In this document: positions 11,945 through 25,600 of the stretch, one piece after another
Numbering within the stretch: the stretch's first letter is position 1
How the letters are laid out: each line of letters starts with the position of its first letter
Source: Caprimulgus europaeus
Lineage: Eukaryota > Chordata > Aves > Caprimulgiformes > Caprimulgidae
Assembly (NCBI GenBank): GCA_907165065.1
Contig: OU015526.1
Location: forward strand, 69,401,723-69,465,722
Direction of reading: 5' to 3'
DNA length: 64,000 nt
Notes under the pieces: model-generated
The model's database searches: none
Seen by the model: only the letters and a program-made list of their open reading frames with translations
Told to the model about the DNA's origin: nothing
Program-made: the position numbers and the translations under genes

Positions 11945-14900
11945 TGATTAGTTACTGATTTAGTAATCTTAACAGATTAGTTAGGTATACTATTTCAACT
12001 TCTTGAACACGGATTTCCTCCTGTAGTAGAATCTCCCTAGAAGCTTTTGGGAAATACTTTTTTTTCTCTTTTACACTGTGTGCATAATGTGGACTTTGCA
12101 TTATTTATCTTTATTCTTTTGCGTTTACACTAAATTAAGGAAGGTTGCCTTAACAAAACTCTTAAAGCTTCTAGCAATAAATTTAAGTACCAATCTTGTG
12201 CCAAAACAGCTGACAGAACTTCCATTGTCTCTTCCTGAGTTGGAGTTATTTTTCATCTTCTGTTCATTAACAGCTGTGCAAACCCTGTATGTACTCAGCT
12301 ATTGTGTGTTTAAGAAAATAGCCAATTCAGAAATGATATCAAAGTCTTAAGGTTTTTCTATAAATTTCTGAAATTTCACAGTTTTTGATTGGAAAATTGA
12401 ATGAGAATAGGCTGGATGTGATGTTATGTCTTCTCTTCTTACATTTTCTTTGGAGGAGTACTAGTTTATCTTTTTTTTTCTTTGCATTTTGAGGTCTATC
12501 CTAAATTCTGAATGTCCTACTTAACTAATGAGTAAGTAAGTTTATACAGCAGCTGCCTTTGGGGAATGGGGAAAAGGGGCATGGGATTCCTTAGTCTTTT
12601 ACATTTCAAATAATAATTGATGTGATCCAGGCTTCTGTGACCATCTTTTTTGTTCTGATTTTTTTTTTTTTTTAACTTCAGGGGTTTTTTTTGAGAAGAC
12701 ATGATACCTTGGTGGGATATATACTTAATTGTTGTCTTGCTAAAGAAATAGAACCAACTCTGAAAGAGAAGCTTTTTCTTTCATGGCTTCATGATAGTAT
12801 TCTAAATATATCATTCAAGTGTTTTAAGGTTCCTTTACAGTTTTTTCTTCCTTCCAGTGTAATACCACATACTTCAGATTGTACATTCTTCTGCCACTGG
12901 AGTAAAGTCATTGTCTACAATTCTTTTCTTTGTCAGACCAGCTGGCAGATAATAACTCTGTTACAGTCTTACAAATATATTACAACTGGCATCTCTATAC
13001 AGTTGCTTGAAATAAGTCACTGTTGATTCAGTAGGGAAAGTATGTTAATTATCCACGGTGTATTCCATGAAATCCTGAGACTAAACGTAGTTTGTCAATG
13101 TATCTTCAATTGTTTTTTTCTTTCTAGGGATATATTTCCTTGTTTCTCAACATTCTGTAATTTTTCTTCCCAACCTCAGCAGATATGCCCATATGTGTTT
13201 TAATGGAGCAGTTTTTTATCAGTCTTTCTAGCCCTTTATTATACAATGCACTTTCTCTTAAATGGCAATATTGAACTTGAGTCACCCACAATTGCCATAT
13301 AGTTCCAAGAAATACAATTTCTTCTCTTTTCCTGGTTTGCTCTTGTCTTACTGCCCTGATACAAAGCTTAAGAACAGGTTACTACAACATACTGCTATCA
13401 GGTATCAAAAAATTCTGTCCTCCTAAGTAACCTAGGAGCATAGTTTTATTGGCAGGGTGTGGGATAAAAAATTGTGACAGTTCTTCTGGAGCTCCTGTCT
13501 TCAGAGGTTAAAACAGCACTTTATTGTAGCTTGATCAAGGCTTGGAAAGAATTTAGCTAAGAAATCGACAAATCCTAGGAATTATTCCAGTTGCTTTATG
13601 CTTTCTACTGTAAACATTTATGTAACACCTTCCTTTTTTGATGTATTAGACACCATGCCATCTTCAGTGATTACATAGCCAACGAGGTCTAGTTTAATTT
13701 GCAGCTGGTTTATTGAATTTAGACAATCATCTTCTGATATATATACAATCTATCAGGTTTTCAGTGAGGTAATAACATCTATTAGGCAAGTAATATAGTA
13801 GTTAGAGTCTCTGTATATATTGTGTTGTAATTGTGTGTCTTAAATTATTTTTGTGGTTCTTGACATCTTTCTAATTGCACCCTAGAATGTGATTAGACTG
13901 TGTTCTGAGTTGGTTTCTTTAAACTATTGCTATTGTAATACTTCCTATTGTTGATGCCATTTCCAAAAGCAAACTGTTTTCTTGAGAAATCATTTACTAT
14001 ATATATTCTTTATTTTCACAGTACAGCAGACCCTTGAGAACCATGACATCTTAATAGATGATACAGGATCTTATTACTGAGTGTTGCCACATTCCTGAAG
14101 TGTGCAAAATAAAACAACAAAATAGTCGAAAATAAAACAACAAAGTTGTACAGAGAAAATGAGCAGTGAGAACAAAAGTCATATGCTTAAGAAAAAAAAG
14201 GTTACAAATGTCAGTAATATCAGTGGTGGTTTCCATAGAAACTAATCTTGAGCAGAGACCTCATTGATAATGACAAGCCATGACTGATGCTGGTGAAAAT
14301 AAGCCTGATTATTTCTACAAATAGGATTCGATCTAATTTAAGGATGATATAAACAAGGCAAACTGTAAGAGACCAAAGAATGAAAATAGTAATTTAGAAT
14401 TAATCTTGTAATATAGTTTCAATTTTTTTTATTTTTTTTTTTTTTATTCTTAACATATAAATACCTAAAGTCTACCACAAACAATAATTAACATGAAAAT
14501 GTTTCCTTCTGGCATTCCTGTCAATCATCAAATGTTTATTTTGTAACTTGAATGACACCAGTTCAGAAATACTTTTAGCAGCAACTTTTATCTAGATTTA
14601 AAACATATAACAAAAACACTAATTGATTTTAAAATGGGGAAATGAAACCAAAACATTTTTCATAGATAAAGTATGGCATATATCTACATGTATGTCCATC
14701 TTGGGACAGAATGGAATTTTGTAATAACTCAAACTGGAAAACTAATCATCTCTGAAAAAGTGATGCTCACAAATTTCCTGGTTTTGTTGCCATCAACATT
14801 TGAGCAATTAATTTTTGCAAGCATTTATTATCTGTGATTTTTAATCTGTAAAGAAAACTATATTTTTGATTGAGAGAGAGAAAATAAATTTATAAGTTTT

Positions 14901-16867
14901 CCTTCAAAATATTTTTTTATATTTAAATTTTTGGATTTTTTTTTTTTCATCTTAGAAATAGAATTTTAATTGACAGTGAAATAAGAATTAACTGGAATAA
15001 CTGATGACTGGGTCAGAGAATAAGCCTTATTCTATCCCAAACAAATAGGTTCATGATAATAATATTCTCTTAAAAATGGGATATTCTCTTAAATTTGATC
15101 TTTTGCATAGTATGTGGGACCCAGAGCTACTGATCTATTTTGGATTGGCCTGTACTGGCTCAGTAGCTTCTTTTCTGGTTTAGAACTTTTCTTCATTTCA
15201 AAACACTTATCCTGAAGGTTTTTCCTAGCAAAAATATTTTGCTGAAAAGATTTTCTATCTGTAACAATGCCTTAGTTGGAAGAAACTGAAATCTTTCAAA
15301 TATCAAATCTCAAAATAATAATAAAAATAAATAAAAAATAAAAAAGCAAATAGCATCTTCCAATAGTTTTTTTCTTGCATTCCTTCAGACTAGTCTCACA
15401 GTACCTATTTGGTCTACAAAAGCTTTAATGAAAGCATATCATGCTCTAATTCAACAGACACCTTATTAGTAAATCATGAGATTAACTGACTGCTATTGAT
15501 TATTCCACACTGGTAAATATTATATATTTAACAAACAGCTTGGGAAACGTAAATTATGTTCTGCATTTTTTTCTTATGTATTCATGATATTCATATGTGA
15601 AAGTTCCTGCTATGATCAGTGATACCTGTGGTATAGTAAGTCTTTCTGGTCTGTATTTACTGTTATATGCAAAATTCTACTCAGTAGCGGATCTCTAATT
15701 TACATTTGTAAAATTAGACTTTTGGAATGAAAGAAACAAAATTTTATGTTAAGTACAGTATATTAGGATCAATTTTAAAGTCTTTTCATTCTAAAGTGTA
15801 GTATACAGATTTCAACATATTGTCATCTTTATATTTCATGTTAATTTGATATTTAATGTTAGCTGCCTGTTGTACTAACAATAATCCATCTGAACCAGTA
15901 CACTTGAATACCAGTTACTGAAATGATTGGAGCTCATCCCTGAATCTCCTTCTTTCTAGTGAAAGTAAACAGAGATCATGAAACAAGAAATACCAGAAAT
16001 ATCAGTCTTTCTTTCTCCCAAAATCTGTTTCCTTGTGGTATGAGCTTAGAGAGAGGGAAGATACTAAACTCACTTTTTTGTAGGAAAAATGGGGAACAAA
16101 TAAAAATGTCTAATATAAATAACTTTTTGTGTTGTTCAATTTAGTATTTCCACAGCTCTGCTATTTTGCTCGATTGTAAAACCTTTCTCATTTATATTAA
16201 ATTTTGAACTCTATTTCCAAGTTTCAAATTGCATGGTGTTGTCACATACACCCATATAATTTTATTTGCATGTATTATTTTAAATATGAGCGTTCAAAAG
16301 CTAGCTTTCCCCTGTAACACTGCAGTTAGCACTGGAGAAAGTGTGCAGCCTTTTTGTAGAAGCAATTTTTGACGTGCTGGTTCCTATTATGTGAAAGAGC
16401 AAGAAATGCTTTCAGTTACTGAATTAGGAGAGCTTAGAGTTTGGCCCATGCAGCCTTAAATGTACAAAGGAAACAAAGGCAGATACAGATTGCTGTAGCA
16501 TACCTTTGCTTTAATATTGTGTTTTCACAAAGGATCATGTAGATCATTCGTCCTTGTGTAGGAAGTTCATATAGAAGAATAAAAAGAGAATCGATTACTT
16601 TGCAATCCTACAAGCTAGCTAAGGTGCCTTTAGGAATGTTTATTACTGCAGTAAATGTATATTGTCTGGAGTAAGCTGTGTACTTATTGTTATTTATTGG
16701 AATACTTATTGTTATATAATGGAATAACCCATTAGACATCCAGGAAAAAAATATTTCCCCTATTGATATATTATGAACCGTCTTTTAAGTTTACACTGTT
16801 ATGTAAATGGTATGGTTGTTTACTCTATTATGTGTCTATGGAATAGAAAAGCTCTGAAAAGAAAAGG

Positions 16868-16950
16868 TCACAGAAGTATGGAATGGTATGAGTTGGAAAG
16901 AACCTTAAAGATCACTTAGTTCCAACCCCTCTGCTATGAGCACCTTTGGA
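16868..16950 (-). mobile_element. CR1 LINE 3'-end fragment
   Basis: On the plus strand this reads as the reverse complement of a CR1 tail: a degraded TCACAGAA start, then GAGTTGGAAAGAACCTTAAAGATCACTTAGTTCCAACCCC-like wording (compare the other minus-strand copies here), ending near CTATGAGCACC. Only about 80 bp remain. The mismatches and the missing ORF2 part make it an old, severely 5'-truncated insertion, inserted in minus orientation. Confidence 0.8.
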
Positions 16951-19619
16951 TTGCTCTAAAAGTGCCTCTTTAGTCTTTTCCCTGTGCATTATATTTCTGT
17001 GGAATGAGGCCTAACATTAATAAATACTTTCTGTATTTATTTATTGCAGTAGAATAGTTTTTTTCCTCTCTCTTCTCTTTATCTTAGCAGAAAAATTAAA
17101 GCTAGGGATTTGCAACTCTACTTTTTAGGAGCTTCTACTCCTGTAAGTACAAGGCGTAAACGATACCAGATAAAGACATCCAAGACTTTCTTCTCGCTAG
17201 TTTTCCTACTATTCCCACATTTTAAAGTCATAGCTTTTAAAAGATGTTTGGCTCAGGCAGAAAAAAAAAAAAAAAAAGAAAGATGAATTTATAGCAAGAG
17301 ATGAGAAAATTTCCTTTATATTTACAAAAATGAAAGTTTTCTGGCTGCTTTCCAGATAATCTGAACTTCTACAAATCAACTTAATTTGAAGTAGACACTG
17401 GTTTATATATAGACAATACTGGTATTTTTGATGGAATGCTAAGAGGAAGTTGATGCTTTTCTTCTTCAGAGTCTAGTGTATTTCATGTTACTCACTTTTA
17501 TTTATCATTCTAAAACATAAAAATACAGCACAGGTAACTTATTTGTCATAAGCACCAAATCATGTTACAGAAGCAGAATGACTTTGTAAGCTGAAGTAAT
17601 AGAAATAGAATTAATGGGAGAAAAAAGTGTCAAGTCATGTAGGTATAGGCTGTTAATAAAAGATGTTTCCTGGGTTACAGTGACTCTCAGGTGGTGGTTT
17701 GTTGGTTTTGTCTTCTTCTGGAACAGGACACAGTTGTTCTTCCCTGGGTTATTCTAGGAGAGGCTGAGAGAGTACACTGGTGCTCTCCTGAGCTTTTTCG
17801 TGCTTCCTCTTGTCTGAATGGAATTTTTGGTAGTGTTTCATGGTAGCTCTTGGCCTTCATAAGCATAAAGGCTACTATGTTATCACCAGACTTCATGAGG
17901 ATGGAATCAGTAGCTATTAACCTTTATCCTTTTTATGTTATTTTATGTAAAAATATTCCATTTACAAATGTTTTGAAAGTTGTTTGTGCTGTTCTTCCGA
18001 GTAAGCAGCAGTTATTTGAACATCCCTCTGATATCTAAGCCTCCAGACAGATCACACTAAGAACAGATAGGAGAAAGAAAGCTTTTTTTTTTAACCCTTA
18101 ATCGCATATGTATTTGCAGCATCAGAATCCTGTTATTTTAGACCATCCTACAGATACTTTGGTAGTTAGTTATACATTTGCAGAGGAAGTGAAGTGTCTT
18201 TGTTCCACAGCAGATCTGAAATAGTGCTCCAATCTGAATGAATTGCACATCATGCTTTCTATCTGCTTAGTCCAACTAATAATTATTTGTTATGATAAAA
18301 GACAAATACTATGTGAGTAGTTGGTAATGACAACTGAATGTCACAAATGACATTCACTTTGCCAGCAATGTAGACAGACTGAGATGGAAAAATAAGTTGA
18401 TAAATGTTCCACAATGTCTCATAAATCTGGGCTGCTTAAGAAAACCTTAGGAATGGTTTATGATTCCATCTGTGTGTTTTGGGTATTATTTTTTGTTTTC
18501 CTAAATTTAAAACTGACCATTGTGATACTTAAATGTTAACCTATCAGTAGACTATTTTGCACTACTGCTTGTAGTAAAGATTTTTCCTCGGCTTTTATGA
18601 TGACTGATACACCTGGAAAAAGTTGTTTGCAGAGTCAGTAGGACACTTGATAAATATTTTTGACTTTTCATTCTGGCTTATTTCCCATTAGTAAATAATA
18701 GTCTTTTTGTCTTCTTAATAAAATGACTTTTTAAGAACAAAGTTTATATGCTCATAATATAACTAAGATGTGACCCATAGGATCTACTTTTCTAAAGTAA
18801 AATTAGCTCCTTAAATGTTTAATCCTGAAAATAGTTTCTCTAGAGTGGGAAAAACTGCAAATGGTAATACAACAAAAGCAAGGAACATGAATGAAAATGC
18901 CCCATTCTGCAAGGGTATGTGTGAAGAAAGCATGACTTGAGAAACATTTAAAAAACTATTTGATAAAGGACAGAGTGATTTTTTTTTTCCTCTTTCTGTG
19001 TAGGAAAATCTTGTAAATTGCTAGAACAATATTTTATTTGTTTATCCCATTTGATGAATATTTATCTGGGATTATGTTTCTAGTGTTCAAATTTCATTTA
19101 ATTCAGAACTATAACCTAATTTGGAGTAACAGTTTTCAAATACATCTATGACAGATATATCTATTTTATTTAATGAACTGTAGTTGGATTTGGATTAAAG
19201 GAACTCTTACCCATCAATCTCATATTGTTAATGAGTAGCTGAATTTCACAGTACGTTTTTCTTCCTTATGCCCCTGGGATCACTGCTAGCAGTGACTCCA
19301 TGTATGTAACAGAGGACAGAATGCAAGGTAGGAAAGACGCTGCATTAAGTTATTAGACATATTCAGTGGATTGCAGATTTAGTTGTTTTCACTAAAATCC
19401 TGCAACAAGTATTTGGAAGTTCTTTTGCTGTTAACTATTGAATCAGTAGGTGTCTATCAGGACAGATATACTTTATTCTTTATCTTTGTGTTTACCAACT
19501 TTGACATGTTCAGGAATAACAGTATGTGTAAGAACGACACGAAGTGCTGACAGGAAGGTCTTATGTGGGAACAGGATGTCTCTTGTTAGCTTCCTCTTAT
19601 CTGACATGTTAAGTGTTCA
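16951..19619. other. AT-rich non-coding stretch, no gene seen
   Basis: No supported gene. There is an A-tract at 17262-17277. A slightly GC-richer patch at 17680-17900 carries a 69-codon minus-strand frame with no recognisable domain, overlapped by a plus-strand frame. Neither has start-site or splice evidence. Confidence 0.55.
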
Positions 19620-20217
19620 GGGTCATTAGAAGGGGTGTGGTTAGTAGGTCAAGAGAGGTTCTTCTTCCCCTCTACTCTGCCCTGGTGAGGCCACATCTGG
19701 AATATTGTGTCCAGTTCTGGGCCCCACAGTTCAAGAAGGACAGGGAACTGCTTGAGAGAGTCCAGCACAGAGCCACCAAGATGATTAAGGGAGTGGAACA
19801 TCTCCCTTATGAGGAAAGGCTGAGGGAGCTGGGCCTCTTTAGCTTGCAGAAGAGGAGGCTGAGGGGGGACCTCATTAATGTTTATAAATATTTGAAGGGT
19901 GAGTGTCAGGAGGATGGGGCCAGGCTCTTCTCAATGATGACCTATGATAGGACAAGGGGCAATGGGTGTAAGCTGGAACACAGGAGGTTCTGCTTAAATT
20001 TGAGAAGGAACTTCTTTACTGTGAGGGTGCCAGAGCACTGGGACAGGCTGCCCAGGGAGGTTGTGGAGTCTCCTTCTCTGGAGACATTCAAGACCCGCCT
20101 GGACACCTTCCTGTGTGATCTCATCTGGGTGTTCCTGCTCCAGCAGGGGGGTTGGACTAGATGATCTTTTGAGGTCCCTTCCAATCCCTAACCTTCTGTG
20201 ATTCTGTGATTCTGTGT
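19620..20217 (+). mobile_element. CR1 LINE 3' end with open ORF2 C-terminus
   Basis: This is a 5'-truncated CR1 non-LTR retrotransposon. The open frame 19613-20164 (183 codons) encodes the C-terminal part of the CR1 ORF2 polyprotein, downstream of the reverse-transcriptase core. Visible conserved blocks include [17 protein letters not shown], the [13 protein letters not shown] block, [13 protein letters not shown], a DRTRGNG block and the terminal [18 protein letters not shown] followed by GGWTR and a stop, which is where CR1 ORF2 normally ends. The 3' UTR has the usual GATGATCTTTTGAGGTCCCTTCC wording and closes with the octamer-like ATTCTGTG repeated at 20200-20215. The frame has no internal stop, and the sequence is the least decayed of the CR1 copies here, so it is probably the youngest. 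It lacks the endonuclease and catalytic reverse-transcriptase parts and cannot move by itself. Confidence 0.95.
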
Positions 20218-20858
20218 TGATAACTGAAAATGCTTAAAAATAATAATAAAAAAATGATTATCATTTTTATCTATGAATAAAAATAAACTTAAATTCAATT
20301 AGTTTTCCAGGTTCCTGATTTTGACTGTAGACCAAAAATTTTTTAAAGTTTGAAAGGGTACTTCTATATTAATTTATTTTATATTACACAAATTCAAATT
20401 CATTTGTAGTCTGAAGGATCTCAACAAGTACAAAATGAGCAAAGCTGATGAGATGAAAGTGCCTCTCAAAGATAATGTAAAGAGAGGGAATAAAAACTTT
20501 ACTTACAGTTCTTCTGGGAGACAAGTGTCATTTTTCAGTGTGCTAAAATGGCATCTCAAAAACACTCTTCCAGCTGACATAGCCTTACAGGCTGAAAGAA
20601 TAGAACAAAAGGAGAACTACCTTGTGTAGTTTACAGCTATTACAAAATTGAAAAAACACATAATGAATAGCTCATTCTTTTATGAAGTGTCAAGTATTTG
20701 GGATATTGAGGCAGACTTGAGTCACTATATAGAAGCCATAAAGTATAATTTTAGAAAAGAATAGAAAAAAAAAAAAAAAATCCCAGAGAACTTTCTTCAT
20801 TTCCCGTTGTTATACATTCTTTGTTGCCCACAACCTTTCTGGCTTTCCTGCCCCTTGA
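20218..20858. other. AT-rich spacer between CR1 and LTR-like block
   Basis: No gene supported. It contains an A-tract at 20766-20780 and AT-rich unique-looking sequence. The 64-codon frame at 20435-20629 has no domain and no upstream signals. Confidence 0.5.
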
Positions 20859-22690
20859 TGTCCCGATCCGATGTCGGGATCATTCAAATGTCCCGATCCG
20901 ATGTCAGGGAAGGTTTCAATATAATCCCAAGAGCGAGATTAAGACACAAACGAGGTCAAATGCTGTACTCCCAGAGCACCTTTGTTTACAAAAAGAAAAG
21001 TAATAAAGAAGATAGCAATAGAACAGAATGGAACGAAAGATGGAAATCAAGCAAGGAGTCAGGATAGGGCAGCAAGAAATAGTCACCACCACGGGTCCAG
21101 TGACGAGGCGACATGAGGGAGGGGGGGCTCGAGGAGGTCTAAGTTGCTTGTTCCAGTGTTGGTGCGGCATGGCGTGGTGTGGTCAGGCTGTCATCCTCTC
21201 TGTCTCTCTCCTTCTTTCCCTCCTTCTCTCCCTCCTTCCCTTGCCCATGCAGGTACTCCTCAAATACCCCTTCGAGGGCTGTGGTTTCCATAGCAATGGC
21301 ACCTCTCTTTGTGCCCTCCAGCACTCGGGGCAGGGACATGTCCAAGCAGAACACCCCCGCGAGCAGGGTGCCTTCACAACTCAGGGTTTCCAGAACCCAG
21401 TGGTCTTGAGACCATCCTTGCAAGCAATCTTTGAGACAAGTCTATAGTTCCTCACACCTGAATACTGTTCCCAGATGTGGGTCTGATCGATGACAGAAAA
21501 GTCTCACTTATAGATTATCTGTGTAAGGGAGGCTGGAGTCAAACGGATGTTATGAGCCAGGGTCCTGTGTCTGTTGGGGCCTTAGCCCACGACACGTGTC
21601 TTTGGGAGATCTTGTGCAAAGAGGCTCTTCCAGAGATTCTCCTTTTAGGTAGGTAGCAATTTATTTATTTATTTATTTTCCCTATACCTTTTTGTTGTAG
21701 TTATGTAAGTGGGTGTAGGACATTAATTGTTGCTGCATCCTGTTTTCCTGGGAGGTCAGTTTGTTACCAGGGTTTCTTTGTCCTCCATCCATCAAGGTTT
21801 CTTTGTCCTGCCAACTGCTACCCACCAAGGAAGTTTTGGCTGAGCTTATCAGGGATGTCTCTGGACTTTGGCTAAGAGATATCCTTCTCTGTTAATATAT
21901 TTTCTGGATCACATTTGTGAAGGCTCTGTCAGAAGGCCAGACTTGATGTTAAGCTGAAGAAAGAAAACAATTCGAGTAAGGTTTTAGGTCTACTTCTGGC
22001 AATTATTACCATCCTTTTGTTAACTTTGAGTGTATGAACAGATGATGACTGTGTCCAAGAGAAGTTCTACTGTGTGTAAGAAGCTAGATGAATTTGAGTT
22101 TGCAAGTGGGAAGTCAGTGCTTGATGCAAAAAGAAAGGGAAGAAACAAAGCTCCACAGCCAAACAAATAGTAAGTCAAGAAGAATCTATCAGCATGTGCG
22201 AACAACAGTTGGGGGCGCAACCCAATGATGGCAGTTAATTTGGTCTGAGAAAGGCCTGGACCTGGATGCAAAAGGGGTTCCAGAAAAAATACTAGTCTAC
22301 AATTTTAATCAGGTCCTGCAAAATACAACCCCTCGATTAAGATCAAGCAAGGTTAGGGTTGAATTTTTATTTAGGGTTAAATTTCTGGGAATTCCAAGTT
22401 GAACTAAGGTTAGTTCTTGATTCAGAGACGTTGCTGGAAGTTGGTGATTTTGTGTGTCCACTAAGGGTTATGAGGCTAGACTTAGTAAGAAGGTCCAAAC
22501 TTGAAAGCAAAGGTTATTTTACAGCTAGATTTAGAAGGGGATTTTTAGGCAGATTTCAAGACTTGATGCTACTTGTAGCCTACAAAATATATTTAGGAGA
22601 AGGAACAGGCACTGAATTAAAACATATTTTTTATTTCAACAATACGACTAGTCTAAGGTTTCTAACCTTACAAAAATTTTAAAAAATAGA
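20859..22690 (-). mobile_element. LTR-retroelement (ERV) remains, probable minus orientation
   Basis: Base composition changes abruptly at about 20859 to GC-richer, CpG-containing DNA. The left edge starts TGTCCCGATCC and contains an 18-bp exact direct repeat (20858-20875 and 20888-20905). On the minus strand the left end would finish in GGGACA, preceded by AACAAAGGTGCTCTGGGAG, which resembles the polyadenylation/R-region wording of avian ERV LTRs that I know from other bird genomes. A polypurine stretch on the minus strand (21186-21247) could be a polypurine tract. The part from 22300 to 22690 has another TTTATTT-bearing block and may be a second LTR or internal sequence. No intact gag, pol or env frame is visible. 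Boundaries, orientation and family are uncertain. Confidence 0.45.
21661..21681. repeat. (TTTA)n short tandem repeat
   Basis: About five TTTA units inside the LTR-like block. It is a simple repeat of no evident function. Confidence 0.8.
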
Positions 22691-25600
22691 TGTGATTCAA
22701 ATTTCTCTGTCTAAAGTAACTTAACTGATGTGTTCTGTACTACAATTTTATGATGATTTTTCTTATTATAAAAAGAAATTAGTCTCTCTGGATGACAATG
22801 TCTTTCAAACTCAACTTTTTAACAGGCTTAAAATATGCAAGAAGTATTTTCTCTGCATAATTCATATTCATTATTTTACAGCAAATGTTTCTTTCAAGGA
22901 AAAAAGGACTATAGAAAGTATGTTTAGAAATTATGACTAAGTCTTAACAAATTTAAATATAGATGTGACCAAATGTGCCCTCAAACTTCAGGAGCTTCTG
23001 AATGTCAAGTGGATTAAATTGCTGGCACATTTTCATACCCGTTGAACTACTACATCACTGTCTAAATCTTGGATTTCATTTTATCTAAAAAAAACCCCAA
23101 AAAAGGCTCTTTTAGTGAAAGATTGGTTTTGCAACTTCAAGTGGAGATTAAAAATGAAACAATTTCTTGCTCTGTGCAGAAAAGCTTGTGTGTTGTTGAA
23201 ATTGTTTTAGCTTCCCTTTATAATATTTTTGCTCTTTAAAACTCCTTTTCTCAGTCCTTTCCAGTATTTTTATATCATACTAAAAATGCACTTTTTCCTG
23301 CATTTCCCCATCTCTAGTGATTTTATCATTCCCTTCAAAATTTTATAGAGAAGCAGTCTTATTTTTACACAATTTTCTTAAAGTGTTACACTTTTTAAGA
23401 TCTTATAATGGAGTTCTGTACTGCTTGAGAGTACAAAGTGGAATAGCAGCTAGCAAAATCCTGGCTTAGCCTGGAAAAATGTGTATTTTTTCATTCTTTA
23501 TTTACTAAAGCTTCCACTTCTGAGAATATAAAACAATTTATGAATCTGAATAGATTTTGTCAAATCATCCTGTCTGAAATAATAACAAAAGCATTCTTGA
23601 AACGTTAAAAAGAATTACTTTTGTATTCTAAGATGGTTCGGTTTAGAACCATTTCTACATTTCTCTGTGTTGAATCAGGGTGGAATAGTATCTTCCCTTT
23701 CTCCTTGACAACTGGACTTTTTTTAATATGGTTCTTTCATATCTTTACTGATATCTTTTTTGATAGATTGTTTTAACCTGAATCAGCATACTGTGAAATT
23801 TCAGTATAATGTTATATTGGAAACACTAACATTTTGCTCTAGTATTGAAAGCAAAAAGAGGATGGAGGAAGCTGAGAAGGCTCAAATTCAAGGTAGACTT
23901 TTCTGTGTAACATAGAGTATCCCCACTGTCAACGTTCATATATACACCAAATCTATATAAAAATAAATAAAAACAAAGTTGGTAATTCAACTCTGTCCAA
24001 GTATCAGTGAATCTCTCCTCTTTTTTTCAGGTATATCTTAGCATGCCCTTGGTTTTCATTTATAGCTAGAGTGGTAAGGCAGACCAGGAAAACCACTAAT
24101 TCAATAATACGTAGAAATGGAGTTAGACTGCTGAGACTTATTCAGACGGAGCGTAGGAAGTCTATAATTAGTGTTGGCTATGACTATATTAAAAAGTTCA
24201 TAGATAAACGTTTAAAATTCAAAATTCTCACCTGTTTGTATTTTTAATTTATTGTAACTGTGCAGCACATGCCACATTAAGTAACAGGTTAATATAAAAA
24301 TTAAGCTTTTTATAATGACTTCCCATGTCAAAATTTAATGTTTAATTTAAATGGAATTTTGATAATACTAATAAAATTAACACCACTTTAGTATCCTATA
24401 TATTTTCCTGTAAATGAGTCTTAGACTGTACTGAATACTTTGAGTATCAGAAGTGTATTTTAGTAGATTAGATGTGTAATGGTAAACATTTTAATATATT
24501 CTTCTCTGCTGGATCAGTGAAGTAAGTTTTCAGAACTTAAGAGCATTTTGTTCAGCTGCCTCATGCTTGTTCCTAAATAGATGCAGATACACTTATCTAC
24601 TCTATTTTCTGATGTTATTTTCATCTTATATTACCAGAAAAGCAGAATCTGAAAGTGCCTTGAAAACCATGGACTGTTGAAAAAAAGAAAATTTTTCTTT
24701 CTGTTTATAGTTTGCCCTCATCAAAGATCTTTTTAACAGAATCAGATGCTTCTGGGTTTCACAATCCATTTACGTGTATTTGTATGCACAGAGTATGAAA
24801 CAGTCTGCAATATGATTCTAAGAAAACTAGAATTTTTATTTAATTTAAAAAAAAATGAAGAAATTTTATAATGGTATATTTATATGCATGTGTGTACATA
24901 TGTAAAAGATATAAAAATATAAGTATGTGTTACTTGGAAAATATGCAGTTTTATATACATACTATGTAGGTGTTTAGCACAGATTTATAGCAGCCAGATT
25001 CTAACAGATACTTATTATGTTCCTTTTCCTTACAGTAGGATAGACCTTTAAAAGATTTTTAATGTTTCCAAAATAAGAAGTAGCATACCTTCAAAACTGT
25101 TAAGCTAAATAAATTATACCTGCCTATCAGAAAATTGAAGGGTTTTTTTTTTATATTTTTGGGTTTGTTCTTTTATTAGTTTTAATTATTTCTTGCTTTA
25201 TACTGTTCTTTTGCATTGGAAATTCATCCATGTTTGGAGTGTCAAGTTGCTTTTCTTCTAAGATACAACTTGGTTTTGGTTGGGGTTTCTTTTGGTTTGG
25301 TTGGTTTGGGGTTTTTTTTGGGGGGGGTGGTTTTTTTGGTAGGTGGTGTTTTTGGTTTTGTTTTGTTTAAATAAAAAAACATAATGAAAATTTAAGCTTG
25401 CCTGGTAGATTCTATACTGCCTTGAAATAGTGGCTGGAGAGAAGTAAGTGAATGCAATGGCTGGCTGTGAAGTCGTAACCTAGTTAAAAATTTGGTTAAT
25501 GCAGAAACAAGATAATTATCCTTTTTACTTATCCAATCTCTTAATCATTTTGAATCTGCCTACTATGTGCCAAAGGGAATAAAACCAAAACGGACGGCCC

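Larger units (their letters stand above)
4913..16867. other. AT-rich non-coding stretch, no gene seen
   Basis: Twelve kilobases with no supported gene. The longest frame (111 codons at 12691-13026) has no domain, odd composition and no splice context. Simple repeats include (ACAA)n at 8698-8722, a TG/TA dinucleotide tract at 11094-11140 and T-tracts near 7800-7832, 10297-10313 and 12659-12675. Small tandem duplications occur at 14106-14144 (16 identical bases, offset 23) and 16679-16725 (about 22-bp period). A hairpin at 6235-6292 and an exon-like stretch at 6995-7317 are listed separately. Confidence 0.6.

Noticed and set aside
12691-13026. 111-codon plus-strand frame
   Set aside because: Longest frame of the left third but without domain, with Phe/Leu/Ser-rich composition expected from T-rich DNA, and no gene context.
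22345-22385. Two TTAGGG-containing words suggesting interstitial telomeric repeat
   Set aside because: Only isolated single copies of the hexamer, not a tandem array.
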